From positions 1 to 64,000 of the forward strand of contig CAOKQZ010000006.1 in the NCBI GenBank assembly GCA_948471055.1: a stretch of 64,000 nucleotides of DNA, given 5' to 3'. Every line of letters starts with the position of its first letter. The first letter of the stretch is position 1. This stretch comes from an uncultured Clostridium sp. GTDB taxonomy: Bacteria > Bacillota > Clostridia > TANB77 > CAG-508. This document shows positions 21,060 through 30,918 of this stretch, one piece after another. The position numbers and the translations under genes were made by a program. Below the pieces are notes generated by a model. The model was not told the origin of the DNA. It did not search any database and worked only from the letters and a program-made list of their open reading frames with translations.

Positions 21060-21203
21060 TCAGTGCGGATAACAAGCATCGTTAAGACGATGCTCTTTTT
21101 CACGCCTCTCCAGCTCTCTTTCCACTCTCTGTTCCATGTCTTCTCTGAATTCTTTCAACTCTTTGTCTGATAATCTTGTAAAATCAATTTGTAAATCGTA
21201 CAT
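21060..21203 (-). CDS. Small charged helical protein, 47 aa
   Basis: The ATG at 21201-21203 is preceded by GGAGGG at a normal distance, and the frame closes at 21060 just before a strong terminator. The product begins MYDLQIDFTRLSDKELKEF and continues as a strongly charged helix (EQRVERELERREKEH). No known family recognised. The signals on both sides make it a likely expressed small protein. Confidence 0.6.
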   Translation of the reverse strand: MYDLQIDFTRLSDKELKEFREDMEQRVERELERREKEHRLNDACYPH

Positions 21204-21348
21204 GATGATACCCTCCGTCTTCGCGGTTTATAGTGACACTATTATTATACTCTATTATTTACATAATTTCAAGTGTATTGACAACTTTTTTCGTGTGAAA
21301 CCTTTTGAATAGTACATTTTCTCATTCGTTTTAATACTTTAAGTATAC

Positions 21349-22206
21349 TTAAATTTTCATTGCCATATTGCGTTTGTTAGACAATTCCCATATCCGGCTT
21401 ACTAGTTCTTGCATATAATCCATAATTTGCTTTTTTGCAATTTCTTGTTTTAAATAAATTTTTTGTTCTAATAGTACTTTTTCCTTTACCATAAGTTGTA
21501 TTGTTCCTATTACATAGCCACTTTCAATTGGTGCTACTAAATTTTTTTCGTATTGTATTTTAACTTCAATATCTTTGTCTTGACCTTTTAGAATTGGTGT
21601 CCATGTAATGTATACTTCTTCTAATTCATATTCAATTTGTATTGTTTTTGCTTTCTGGTATTCGATATTTGGTGCTTCTTCTTGTAGCCATGTTTTAAAT
21701 TTTTCTTCTATCTTTTCTTTTACATTCACATATTCGTATTTTGAAAATGCATATTCAATTAATTTAATACTATCACTTGTTCTTATTTTTTTCGTATCTG
21801 CTCCTAATACCACACAAATAATTTGATGTCCATTTCTTGTAATAGAAGTTACTAAGCATCTTCCCGCTCCATTCGTAAAACCAGTTTTTACCCCATTTAC
21901 TCCGTTTAAATTTCCTAATAATTCATTCGTATTAGATATTTGTTTTGGTTGACTATTAATATGTATTTGGCAAGTTTTCGTTGCTACTATACTTGCAAAT
22001 TTTTCATTTTTAAGGGCATAATCGGTAAGAACTGCTAATTCATAAGCAGTAGTATAATGTTCTTCTTGATCTAAACCATGTGGTGTTACAAAATGCGTAT
22101 TGTGTAATCCTAATTCTTTTGCCTTTTTATTCATTAAGTCTGCAAACCCTTCTACACTTCCTCCTACATATTCAGCAAGTGCTACCGCTGCATCTCCTTC
22201 TGTTTT
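21349..22206 (-). pseudogene. D-alanyl-D-alanine carboxypeptidase, 5' part missing at ICE junction
   Basis: The frame is open from about 22206 down to 21349 and holds GDAAVALAEYVGGS, MNKKAKELGLHNTHFV, the KTG-type motif (NGVKTGFTNGAGRC) and a C-terminal beta domain, all typical of DacA/DacF penicillin-binding proteins. The N-terminal part with signal peptide and the SxxK serine is absent, and an in-frame stop lies at 22207-22209. This is where the ICE begins, so the gene was probably split by integration. The 3' part also holds an in-frame CGG (complement 21394-21396) 16 codons from the end. Read as Arg it gives SRIWELSNKR; with a +1 skip it gives SGYGNCLTN and stops at 21357. Family call firm; whether a start within the ICE restores expression is unknown. 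Confidence 0.8.
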
Positions 22207-22286
22207 TTAATGACAGGAAAATACAAAAATAAGTATTCACTTTCAAAAGGAGATAATAATTTTAAAATTTTATTTAGTTTTAATTT

Positions 22287-22306
22287 TAGAGACTACTATT
22301 AGTCTC
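22287..22306 (+). terminator. Terminator-like hairpin at the ICE left end
   Basis: AGAGACTA pairs with TAGTCTCT (loop CTAT), followed by TTTTTAT. It may shield the transfer operon from transcription entering from the chromosome. Confidence 0.65.
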
Positions 22307-22379
22307 TTTTTATATGCTTGTATTATTGTTGAAAAACAGTCAGAGCAAGAAAGTATATTTATGAACAAGGAGGTAAAAA

Positions 22380-23090
22380 GTGAATGAAGAAAACAAAATT
22401 AATTATTATGCAATCATACCGGCTACGGTTAGATATGATAAAAGTTTAAAAGCAAATGAAAAATTGCTTTATGGAGAAATAACTGCTTTATCCAATAAAA
22501 ATGGCTATTGCTATGCACAAAATAGATATTTTGCAAATTTGTATAATGTAAGTATTGAAACTGTTAGCAGATGGCTTTCTCATTTACAACAATTAGGTTT
22601 TATTCAAATGGAAGTAAAGAGAAATGAAAACAAAGAAGTTATTGCTAGATACATCTATATTGTGGATATACCCTCCCATCAAAAAAATCAATACCCCTCC
22701 CCACAAAAATATCAAGAGGGTATTGACGAAAATGTCAAAGATAATAATATAAATCTTAATATAGATGAAGATGAATTATTTACTTTACTTATAAATAACA
22801 GTTTTAAAATTTCCGAAGAATTTTATGGAATATTAGAAAGATTAGAGTTACTTTATAATGAACAAATACTTGTACATATGAAACAAGACAAAATTCAAAT
22901 GGTAAAAGATATAATCTATATTTTGTATGATTTGTATAATGGTAATTTCAATAATTTACTACTAAAAGCAAATAGAGAAACATTAATAAATTTATATTTA
23001 CTCTCTTTAGAACATAACCCTGATGACTTATTAAACTATTACAAAAGAACTATTATAAACAAGTACACAAATAATAGTACGAGGAGTTGA
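22380..23090 (+). CDS. Replication-initiator-like helix-turn-helix protein
   Basis: A 236-residue protein, GTG start after GGAGG. The N-terminal part (residues 1-90) is the winged-helix module common in ICE and phage replication proteins: IPATVRYDKSLKANEKLLYG, then LSNKNGYCYAQNRYFA and the recognition helix VSIETVSRWLSHLQQLGF. The C-terminal half is acidic and helical and not recognised. It is the first gene of the element, suggesting a role in replication of the excised form or in regulation of transfer. Intact, no in-frame CGG. Confidence 0.75.
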   Translation: MNEENKINYYAIIPATVRYDKSLKANEKLLYGEITALSNKNGYCYAQNRYFANLYNVSIETVSRWLSHLQQLGFIQMEVKRNENKEVIARYIYIVDIPSHQKNQYPSPQKYQEGIDENVKDNNINLNIDEDELFTLLINNSFKISEEFYGILERLELLYNEQILVHMKQDKIQMVKDIIYILYDLYNGNFNNLLLKANRETLINLYLLSLEHNPDDLLNYYKRTIINKYTNNSTRS

Positions 23091-23094
23091 TTAG

Positions 23095-23346
23095 ATGTTA
23101 AATAATTATATAGATAACTTTGAAAACATTGTATCTTCTATCTTTTTTGTAAGTTTTAAAGTAATGGTAATCGTTTTGGTAACTTTGCTTATATTATCTT
23201 TACTATTACTTGCATTAGGATGTTTGATAAAATCACAAAAGATAAAATCAAAATTCTTAATAGTAGCACCTTGTTTATTGCTGGGAAATATATTTTTTAT
23301 ACTTCTTCCCTATATAATCGTGTACTTTAAGAACATAATAAAGTAG
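23095..23346 (+). CDS. Small two-helix membrane protein of the transfer operon
   Basis: 83 residues with two hydrophobic segments (VMVIVLVTLLILSLLLLALG and the FLIVAPCLLLGNIFFILL stretch) joined by a basic loop (KSQKIKSK). GAGGAG precedes the ATG and the spacing to neighbours is short. No family recognised. Its place directly before the pilin gene suggests an accessory membrane part of the secretion system. Confidence 0.6.
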   Translation: MLNNYIDNFENIVSSIFFVSFKVMVIVLVTLLILSLLLLALGCLIKSQKIKSKFLIVAPCLLLGNIFFILLPYIIVYFKNIIK

Positions 23347-23355
23347 TGTTTTCGA

Positions 23356-23386
23356 CTACGATTGTCCTTCAAATAAATCGTAGGAG
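23356..23386 (+). promoter_or_regulatory. Conserved-loop hairpin (copy A) before the pilin gene
   Basis: CTACGATT (23356-23363) pairs with AATCGTAG (23376-23383). The loop reads GTCCTTCAAATA and the ribosome site GGAG starts at the last stem base. The loop CCTTC could pair with GGAG to form a pseudoknot. Same loop as copies B and C. Confidence 0.6.
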
Positions 23387-23396
23387 ATGATAAATC

Positions 23397-23778
23397 ATGA
23401 AATTATTAAAAAGAAAAAAACAAATACTTACTAAATTATCTACACTAGGAACAATGCTTACTTTATTTGCTATAAAAAGCAATTTAGTCTTTGCTACTGG
23501 TATTGGTACTGCTGAAGTACAAACAGCAACTGATAATATTAAAAGAGTTATTACAAGTATTGCTATGCCACTTGGTGGTGTACTTATCTTTGCAAGTATT
23601 GTGGTTGCAGCAATAAAAATGATAGCAAATGCAAATAATCCTCAAAAAAGAGCAGAAAGCATTGGCTCTCTTGCATGGATATGTGGTGGTGGAGTTGTGC
23701 TTGGTGCTTCCCTTATTATTGCACGGAATAATCATAAATGTGGCTACTAATAACACTGGTAGTCTACTGGGAAGTTAG
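23397..23778 (+). CDS. VirB2/TrbC-like pilin subunit, with one +1 shift at CGG
   Basis: About 126 residues once joined. A signal peptide (LGTMLTLFAIKSNLVFA) is followed by two hydrophobic helices (ITSIAMPLGGVLIFASIVV and SLAWICGGGVVLGASLIIA) with a short polar loop (NANNPQKRAES), the VirB2/TrbC layout that builds or anchors the conjugation channel. At 23724-23726, GCA-C-GGA interrupts the frame near the end. Reading on gives ARNNHKCGY and a stop; skipping C gives AGIIINVATNNTGSLLGS, which continues the helix as expected. Just before PrgI and VirB4, the usual order. Confidence 0.75.
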
Positions 23779-23788
23779 GGGTGATATT

Positions 23789-24085
23789 ATGAGAGTTTTC
23801 AAGGTGCCTTATGATATTAAACGAGAAGAAAAGATATTTGGTGGCTATTTAAGTCTACGACAGGTTACCTATTTAATGTTAGGAATATCAAGTTTAGCAA
23901 TACTAGCAACTCCCATCATTATGGGTTTTAAGATTTTCTTTATTGCATTAATATCTATTTTCTTTTTACTTTGTGCATTTTTTAAGGTTAATGAGCAGAA
24001 CTTTGATAAGTTCTTTTTTTATGCAGTAAAATATCTAATTCGCAATAAAAACTTTGTATATGTGAGGTGTTGCGAATGTTCATAA
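23789..24085 (+). CDS. PrgI-family membrane protein
   Basis: 98 residues. MRVFKVPYDIKREEKIFGG and LSLRQVTYLMLG are the PrgI family signature, followed by two membrane helices (ISSLAILATPIIMGF, FFIALISIFFLLCAFF) and a short basic tail. PrgI proteins are VirB3-like partners of VirB4 in Gram-positive conjugation systems. The start is the ATG at 23789 with GGGGTGAT upstream, since frame further upstream belongs to the end of the pilin gene. Overlaps the next gene by 10 bases, so translation is probably coupled. Confidence 0.85.
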   Translation: MRVFKVPYDIKREEKIFGGYLSLRQVTYLMLGISSLAILATPIIMGFKIFFIALISIFFLLCAFFKVNEQNFDKFFFYAVKYLIRNKNFVYVRCCECS

Positions 24086-24801
24086 TGAGTATTTTCCTAG
24101 TATTAACGGTGGTCTTTGTTATTGGAACTGCTATTTATTTGAATTATAAGAAAAAGAATAATAATAGTAATTTGAAACAAAACGATAATAAGGAAGCTAA
24201 AGAAAAAGGTAAAAAGAAAAGTAAAAAGCAATTAGCAGATATTCTAAAAATAAAAATTAAAGATAATATAATTGCTATTGATAATCGATATTCCACTATT
24301 ATTAGACTAGGAAACATTGACTATAATATGCTATCTACTAGCGAACAAGATTCCATAGAAAATGTCCTAATACAAACTGCACTTGCAATAGATTATCCAG
24401 TACAGTTTTTTAGTACAACAGAGTTTATTGATACAAGTAAAGTAATATCACTAATTAAGCAAAATAAGACTACAAATTACAAAATACAGGAATACCAAGA
24501 TTATTTAATTAAATATCTAAAAACCTTGATGGAAAATCGCACAATTTCCGTTGTAAAAAACTATGCAATCGTTTCTTATGATGGGCTATATGAAAATGCC
24601 ATAGAAGAACTAAGCAGAAAAACTTTATCTTTTAAGGGAAATTTGCTAAGAGCAAAAATTGAATGTGAGATATTAACGGAAGATGAACTATACAATTTAA
24701 TTTATAGGGAATTAAATAAAAATTCTACTCTTAATATCAGTAAATTAAAGGAAGGAGGAAATTTATATGTGGGTAAAAAACAAAAAGCAAAAGCAAAATG
24801 A
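24076..24801 (+). CDS. TraC-like conjugation protein
   Basis: About 241 residues from the ATG at 24076, which has GAGGTG seven bases upstream. One N-terminal membrane helix (SIFLVLTVVFVIGTAIYL), a basic linker (KEKGKKKSKKQ), then a soluble domain (IKDNIIAIDNRYSTIIRL) resembling the TraC-like / VirB4 N-terminal module that commonly precedes VirB4 in ICEs. It overlaps the VirB4 start by 35 bases. Intact. Confidence 0.65.
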   Translation: MFIMSIFLVLTVVFVIGTAIYLNYKKKNNNSNLKQNDNKEAKEKGKKKSKKQLADILKIKIKDNIIAIDNRYSTIIRLGNIDYNMLSTSEQDSIENVLIQTALAIDYPVQFFSTTEFIDTSKVISLIKQNKTTNYKIQEYQDYLIKYLKTLMENRTISVVKNYAIVSYDGLYENAIEELSRKTLSFKGNLLRAKIECEILTEDELYNLIYRELNKNSTLNISKLKEGGNLYVGKKQKAKAK

Positions 24802-26598
24802 TATTGATATTTTTAATAATTCGCCTAGTATGATGGATTTATTACTTCCAGATACATTACAAGAACGAAAAGATTATCTTTGTTTAGGGTATAACAAATA
24901 TTCTCGTTCTTTTGTAATGACAGTCTATCCTGAACAAACATGGGTTGGATGGTTAGATGACCTTTTTAACATTGGAAATATCAATATATCTATAAAAATA
25001 GAACCTACCAGTAATGGTAATGTTATAAATCAACTAACAAAAAAATTAGTACAACATCAGTCTGAATATGCAACATATTCAAGGCAACGGTAATATTTTG
25101 CATTTACCAGAGTTAGAAAAACAAATTGGTGATTTAGAAGAACTAAGGATGTTAATACAAACGAATCAAGACAAGTTATTTTTTGCTACAATATTTATTA
25201 CATTAAATGCTGAAAACTTGCAAGAATTAAACGAAAAAACAAAAATATTAGAAAGTGAACTAAATAAGAAAACAGCAATGATCCGAACCCTTACATTTAG
25301 ACAGTTGGAAGCATTAAAAAGCGTACTTCCCATTGGTGAAGTACCAATTAGCAATCATGAACGTAATATGGTAGCAGGTCGGAGTGGCTACAGTAATTCC
25401 AATATCTAATCCTAATTTGAGCCATGACAAAGGTATTTTTATAGGTAGAAATATTTATACTAATGCACCTATATATGTAGATACATTTTGTGGTCCCCCT
25501 ACACTTCCTAATCCACACATTTTTATTTGTGGTACTTCTGGTGGTGGGAAAAGTGTCGCTCTTAAAACTTTGACAGCAAGAAACATCATAACTACTCGGT
25601 TGTGGTGCTTTTTTTATAGATGTCGAGGGCGAATATACAAACTTAACAAAAATGTTAGGTCGGTAAAGTAATCAAAATATCACAACGGTGAAAGTTCTGG
25701 AATAAATCCATTTGAATTAGAACCTGACACTAGAGGAAATAAACAATTCCTAAATATTTTAGATAAAGTTGCAGAAATTCGAGCATTACTAGCAACAATA
25801 TGTAGAAATTATCAAGGTCGAACCCTAAACGGAACAGAAATTACAGAAACTGAAATAGTTGTTAATCAGTTATACACAGAAAAAGGGATTACAAGCGATG
25901 TCAATTCACTTTTTGAAAGAAAAGGTGGAAAACTTGAAAATGGTAAATATGTAGTTGGGAAAATTCCTAAAAAAATGCCTACATTAAGTGATTTTCAAAA
26001 AAAATTAAAAGAAAGAAATAAATGTAATGAACTCGCTGAACTTTTAGTACCTTTTCTTAAAGGTAACTCTTTAGGTATTTTTGACTGCGAAAGTAGAATT
26101 ACATCAGATGAAGAGATTATCAATTTTGATATGTCAGAGATAAAGGATGAATTTACAAAGTTATATGCTTCTTTTGTAATTCTTACTTGGGTATGGCAAA
26201 AGTATGTACTTAAAAATAAAAATAAAAAGAAAATTATTGTTTGTGATGAGGCATGGTTATTCTTAAAATTTCACGAATCTGCTGAATTTTTAGTAAATGT
26301 TGCACGTAGGCGGAAGAAAATATAATGTACCTCTTTTTATTCGGTAGTCAGTTTATCGATGAATTTCTAAGTTGTGAAGAGCGGTAAAACAATTATAAAT
26401 ATATGTTCAACACGATATTTATTTAAACAAAGTCCTGGTAGTGTTAATGGTGTTGTTGATTTCTTTAATTTAGCGGAAGGGACAAAAGATTTTTTGACAA
26501 CTGCTAACCCCGGCGAATGTATCATTAGTCTTAATAATAATGTAACAGCAATAAAATTTGTAATTACAGACTATGAGAAAAAGTTTGTATTTACTTAG
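24767..26598 (+). CDS. virB4: VirB4-type conjugation ATPase, with eight +1 shifts at CGG
   Basis: The energy-providing ATPase of the type IV secretion channel. GGAGG precedes the ATG at 24767. The gene falls into nine frame segments joined at in-frame CGG triplets: 25088, 25380, 25597, 25661, 25686, 26311, 26342 and 26382 (first base). Skipping C at each gives one 607-codon protein, exactly divisible by three. Conserved blocks then appear in order: QGNILHLPE, VAGGVATVIPIS, Walker A ICGTSGGGKSVALK, TTGCGAFFIDVEGEYTNL, LGGKVIKISQGESSGINPF, Walker B IIVCDEAWLF, ARRGRKYNVPLFIGSQFID, CEEGKTIINIC and FKQSPGSVN. Each restored glycine sits in a VirB4-typical motif. No other stop or indel is seen, which random decay would not produce. 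Confidence 0.9.
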
Positions 26599-26614
26599 AA
26601 GGAGGCGATAGAAA

Positions 26615-28123
26615 ATGAAAAAAGTATTAAAAATTCTTTTTATTGTAATTACTATTTTCGTATTGCTTTCCCCTATTTCTTTTGGTGCTGAAGATGTAAA
26701 ATTTAAGGAACAAATAAAAAAGGAAGATGGCAGTTTGTTTGAAAAAATAATAGCCGAATGCATTGGTGGTATTGTCCAAACAGTATTTGATTTTACAACT
26801 CGGAAAAGAAGCAAATGTCGGCTTCAAAGATTACGATACTCTAGTATTTAACAACAAGTCGAACAATGATTCTTTATCCCCTTTTACTGAAGAATTATGG
26901 AATAAGTCTATGAATTGGTATAAAGTATTTGCTGTGATTTCTGGTAGTTTGATACTAATTGCTGTATTTATTTTATCTTATAAAATCATAAGTGCAGGTC
27001 TGAATATTGCTAGAAAAAATGAAGCAAAAGAAAGTTTAATGAGGCTTTTGTTTGGTGGTATTGCAATTACATTAGCCCCCTTATTTATACGATTTTTATT
27101 GTTCATGAATAATAGTTTAGTACATTTATTAGTGACAAGTACAAATTCTGGTACACTAGACGGATTACTTGGAAATAGTATGCTAACAAGTATAAGAACA
27201 GGAAATGCAATTACAACCGCCTTAGTAATAGCAATGTTTATATATTTATTTGTAAAACTTAATATTAAATTTATTGTAAGGCAATTTACAATAATAATTT
27301 TTACCATATTTACTCCTGTTGCATGTCGGACTTTGGATTATCAATAAAAATGTAACTGCTATAAGTATTTGGGCAGGACAAATTATAATGAATATATTTA
27401 TGCAGTTTATATACTGCTTTTTATTTTTGATTTATCTTGCTTTCCTGCCTTCTCGGAGGTGGTTGGGCTATTTCCTTAATATGGGCTATGATGATATTGC
27501 CACTTGCTGACGCATTACAAAATTGTCTACAAAATTTAACAAGTAGAATTGCTGGTGTAGATAATGAGCAGATGACTGGTCGTGTAATGGGTATGGGAGC
27601 AATGCTTGGTTTTGGAATTGGGGCAATAAAAGAACAATTTAATTCCCCATCAGGAAATATAAAAAATGGAGATTCTAATAACAATAATTCTTCTAGTGGT
27701 TTTAAAGGCTTTGTAAGTAGAGCAAAAGCAGTTATTAATCCTAACATGAATCTAAGTGATGAAAAAGACTATAACGGCAATATAAATCCTATCAGAGAAG
27801 TTTTAACAAAGGAAAAAAATACTTTCACTAATGCTACAGATAATAGCAAAATTGCACATGAAAAAGTATCTAATAATAGCACTGTAAAATCAGTTGTTGG
27901 AACAGTTGTTAAAACTGGTTTTAATGCAACAAAAGCATACCTCGATATAGGTTCTAAAATGGTGGAGGGCGATTTTAATAAATCCGCTTATACATATAAG
28001 AGAACGAAAAATACAAAAAAGAAAAGCAATTTTCAAAGTGCTGAATATATAAATAGAATTTCTAACAATTCTAATGATGTGCAGAAATTAGGTGATGATG
28101 ATGAATTTAGAAAAAAAGACTAA
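26615..28123 (+). CDS. VirB6/TrbL-like polytopic membrane protein, with three +1 shifts at CGG
   Basis: About 501 residues once joined. Signal-like N-terminus (VLKILFIVITIFVLLSPISF), several membrane helices between residues 110 and 310, and a polar asparagine-rich tail. This is the VirB6/TrbL inner-membrane channel component found after VirB4. In-frame CGG triplets at 26801 (ACT-C-GGA, giving TTGKEANVGF), 27327 (TGT-C-GGA, giving ACGLWIINKNV) and 27454 (TCT-C-GGA, giving PSGGGWAISLIW) each demand a +1 skip. AAGGAGG precedes the ATG, 17 bases after the VirB4 stop. Confidence 0.8.
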
Positions 28124-29312
28124 GAATAATGTAAAAAGAATAGCATTTAAAGTTATCAAACCATTTCTACCGTTTATCATAATAATTGTTGGACTATTTT
28201 TTGCTGTATGTACAATTATTGATGCAATATTTATACAAGATGTTCAAAGTGATATTTCTTCTATGTCAGAAGCACAAGCCATATTAAGAAATAAATGTAT
28301 TGAAAAAGCAGAATATCTAAACACTTGTCATAATTTTAAAGATGGTATCTCCACAAATTATTTGCTTGATGTGGATAGTAGAAAAACTGACAAAGAAGTT
28401 CAATGGTCGCATTTATATTCATTAATGACCTTTCATAACATGGTTGACGAAAAGGACATTAACGAAGCACTATTAAATGAAGTTTCTAAATATTTTGAAA
28501 GTACATTTAGATATGAAAAAAACATTATCAAAATTGAAACTACCACAAAGGATGATAAAGGTAATAAAACAATATCTACAAAAGAAGAAACACAATATTT
28601 GTTGGTAGAAAGTGATACGATTATTGGTCATTATAAATATGACTATGTAGAAAAAACTTTGGAAAATGGCAATACAAAGACTACTAAAAAAGTATTTGTA
28701 AATGAAACACTAATAGGCGAAAAGTATGAACGTCTGAAACAGTATTTAAAGCATAAATTACATATAAAAGATAGTGAATTAGAAACAGATTTAGAAATTA
28801 TAATTCAATCTGCAAATGGCTATTATGAGGGCGAAGAAAATACAAGTTGGTTACAAGGTAATTCTTCTAATTCAAACATTATTACCAATGGAAAAGGACT
28901 TGTTCCTACTGGTATGTTTACATGGCCTATACCAGGATATACAAAAATCACTTCTCATTTTGGTATGCGAACACATCCAATTACTCGGTGCATATAAACT
29001 ACATTCTGGCGTAGATGTACGGTGCCCCCATTGGTGCTAACTTTGTCGCAATGGCTGATGGAACCGTTATAAAAGCGGTTTATAGTTCCTCTTATGGAAA
29101 TATGGTTATGATAGACCATCGGTGATGGTATTGTTACACTTTATGCACACGGTTCTGAAATATTAGTAAAAACAAATCAAGTAGTAGAAAAAGGACAAGC
29201 AGTTTTAAAAGTGGGGTCGACTGGTTATTCAACTGGTCCTCATGCACATTTTGAAGTTAGAATAAATGGTAATTTTGCAAACCCTGAAGATTATTTTGAA
29301 GGAGGTACTTAA
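28095..29312 (+). CDS. Conjugation-associated M23 peptidase, with three +1 shifts at CGG
   Basis: About 404 residues. One N-terminal membrane anchor (FLPFIIIIVGLFFAVCTII), a long extracellular linker, and a C-terminal M23 metallopeptidase domain that opens the peptidoglycan for the transfer channel. Start taken within a run of ATG codons overlapping the end of VirB6 (GTG at 28092 also possible). CGG at 28986, 29020 and 29120 interrupts the M23 domain. The skips give HPITGAYKLHSGVDV, DVGAPIGANFVAMADGT and IDHGDGIVTLYAHGS. The zinc ligands H-x3-D (HSGVD) and HAH (GPHAHFEVR) then lie in one frame. All three skips fall in the catalytic domain. Confidence 0.85.
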
Positions 29313-29690
29313 ATGGTATTAATTTTTACAGATAATGAGCAGTTAGATAAGGATTTAAACAAAAAGATTTCAAATAGTAGAGTGGTCTATTATCCCGATT
29401 ATGTGTTAGAAGAAAAAGAAGCAACAACATTAATTGCTACGATACAACCCAATAAATATAATTTCAAAGACTTCATGTTTAAAGTCCGAGAGAAAAATAT
29501 ACAAGTTGTTCTTATTTTAGAAAACGATACAGTAAAAGAATTAAAAGACGCCTTACTTCTTGGGATTTATGACATTGTTTTTGATCCTTTTGACTTGCAA
29601 GATGTATATGATAAGATTACAAATCCAAGTCCGTTTTCTAAAGTTTCAAAATATATAAAAGATATCTTAGAACTAGAAACAACAAGCTAG
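29313..29690 (+). CDS. Hypothetical protein, receiver-like fold, 125 aa
   Basis: Starts right after the peptidase stop with GGAGG overlapping the previous end. The sequence alternates strands and helices as in receiver or P-loop-less alpha/beta folds: VLIFTDNEQLDKDL, VVLILENDTVKELKDALLLG, IYDIVFDPFDLQDVYDKI. The last motif resembles the end of response-regulator receiver domains, but the N-terminal acidic pocket is not clear. Found in the transfer operon; may be a regulator or structural partner. No enzyme function can be assigned. Confidence 0.55.
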   Translation: MVLIFTDNEQLDKDLNKKISNSRVVYYPDYVLEEKEATTLIATIQPNKYNFKDFMFKVREKNIQVVLILENDTVKELKDALLLGIYDIVFDPFDLQDVYDKITNPSPFSKVSKYIKDILELETTS

Positions 29691-29726
29691 TTCTATTTTA
29701 TTACTTTAAGGAAAGGAGGGATAAAT

Positions 29727-30299
29727 TTGAATAAGAGATTAAAAAAAGCAGTCGTTATTTTTCTTGTTTTATTACTAACTATTATCGCAATTATATCGAC
29801 TTTTTTTATTACAAAGTATTATAGTGATAAAGCAATTATTAATAGGGTAACAGAAATTTATTCTGATGATAATGTTCAAGAACGATTAAATGCTGAACAA
29901 GACGAATTATTATTACAAATAGACGACGAAACAGTATTAGGAGTTATCAAGATAGACAAAATAGGCTTTGAAGGTTTAGTTTATGAAGGTACATCTTTAA
30001 GTACACTAAAAAAAGGAGTTGGGCACTTTGAAAACTCTGCACATTTAGATGGAAATGTATGTCTTGCTGCACATAACACAAATAAGTTTTGGGCTAAACT
30101 ACATACTCTACAAAATGGTGATAAGATAATCTACACTAGTTTTTTGGGTTCAAAAGAATATCACGTCATAAACATAACGACAATTGATGAAGACGACTGG
30201 TCTTTGTTAGAAGATACAGATGAAAATATGATTACTCTTATTACTTGTGTAAAGGGTCAAAAAGAAAAAAGGCTTTGCGTACAAGCCATGGAATTTTAA
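29727..30299 (+). CDS. Sortase of the ICE
   Basis: 190 residues, TTG start with AAAGGAGGG upstream. N-terminal membrane helix (AVVIFLVLLLTIIAIIS) and a sortase domain with the catalytic His near residue 116 (CLAAHNTN), Cys at 174 (LITCVKGQ) and Arg a few residues later (KEKRLCV). It resembles the class B/D group used in Firmicute conjugative elements. The likely substrate is the CnaB-repeat protein encoded downstream (30919-35479), which ends in LPRTGK. Confidence 0.9.
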   Translation: MNKRLKKAVVIFLVLLLTIIAIISTFFITKYYSDKAIINRVTEIYSDDNVQERLNAEQDELLLQIDDETVLGVIKIDKIGFEGLVYEGTSLSTLKKGVGHFENSAHLDGNVCLAAHNTNKFWAKLHTLQNGDKIIYTSFLGSKEYHVINITTIDEDDWSLLEDTDENMITLITCVKGQKEKRLCVQAMEF

Positions 30300-30384
30300 A
30301 AAAAATTTTCTGTTGAGCATTGTCAAAACAATCTAAAAGATGTTATCCTTATAATTACCAAATTTTATGAAAGGGTGATGTCTT

Positions 30385-30852
30385 ATGAATAAAAAGAAAA
30401 TTATATTTATTGCTACTTTCTTAATTGTTTTTATTACTATTATTATAATTATCACTTGTTATCAATCTTCAGATAATGTACAAGAAACTAGCAATAACCA
30501 AACAAATCAAATTGTTCTAAATACTATAAATAAACACTCATTAGAAAATAATGTTATACAAAATACTATTGAACAGTCTAGTCAAAACATTGTTGAGCAA
30601 CCTACAAATGAAGTATTAGAACAAAAGGAAGAAATAACTGATACAAAAGAAAAAACGAAAAGCCAAAATAATTCAAAGGCGACAAACACGAAAAGTACGA
30701 ATACTAAAAAACAGACAACTAGCACAAAAGAACAAAATGATAGTAAAAAGTCCTTAACTATAAAATCAAGCGGAACATATGACATAAAAAATGGTGGAAC
30801 TGCTATATATTCCGAAAGTGTTGAAATGCCTTCTGAATGGCTAGATTATTAA
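30385..30852 (+). CDS. Membrane-anchored Ser/Thr/Asn-rich protein, 155 aa
   Basis: N-terminal hydrophobic segment (IIFIATFLIVFITIIIIITC), then an extended Asn/Thr/Lys-rich stretalk (KATNTKSTNTKKQTTS) and a short C-terminal part (GTYDIKNGGTAIYSES). The layout is that of a surface-exposed stalk protein. No family recognised. It lies between the sortase and adhesin genes and probably belongs to the same surface module. Confidence 0.5.
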   Translation: MNKKKIIFIATFLIVFITIIIIITCYQSSDNVQETSNNQTNQIVLNTINKHSLENNVIQNTIEQSSQNIVEQPTNEVLEQKEEITDTKEKTKSQNNSKATNTKSTNTKKQTTSTKEQNDSKKSLTIKSSGTYDIKNGGTAIYSESVEMPSEWLDY

Positions 30853-30863
30853 TTTTCAAATAA

Positions 30864-30888
30864 ACATCTAAGGTAAAACCTTAGGTGT
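30864..30888 (+). terminator. Terminator before the adhesin gene
   Basis: ACATCTAAGGT and ACCTTAGGTGT form an 11-bp stem (one G-T pair) followed by ATTTTTAT. Confidence 0.7.
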
Positions 30889-30918
30889 ATTTTTATGTAA
30901 AAATAGGAGGTAAAATCT

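Noticed and set aside
24767-26598. VirB4, VirD4 and other ICE genes as plain pseudogenes of a dead element
   Set aside because: All lesions are the same single C before an in-frame GGN; no other stops or indels are present and essential smc shows the same pattern. Random decay does not do this.
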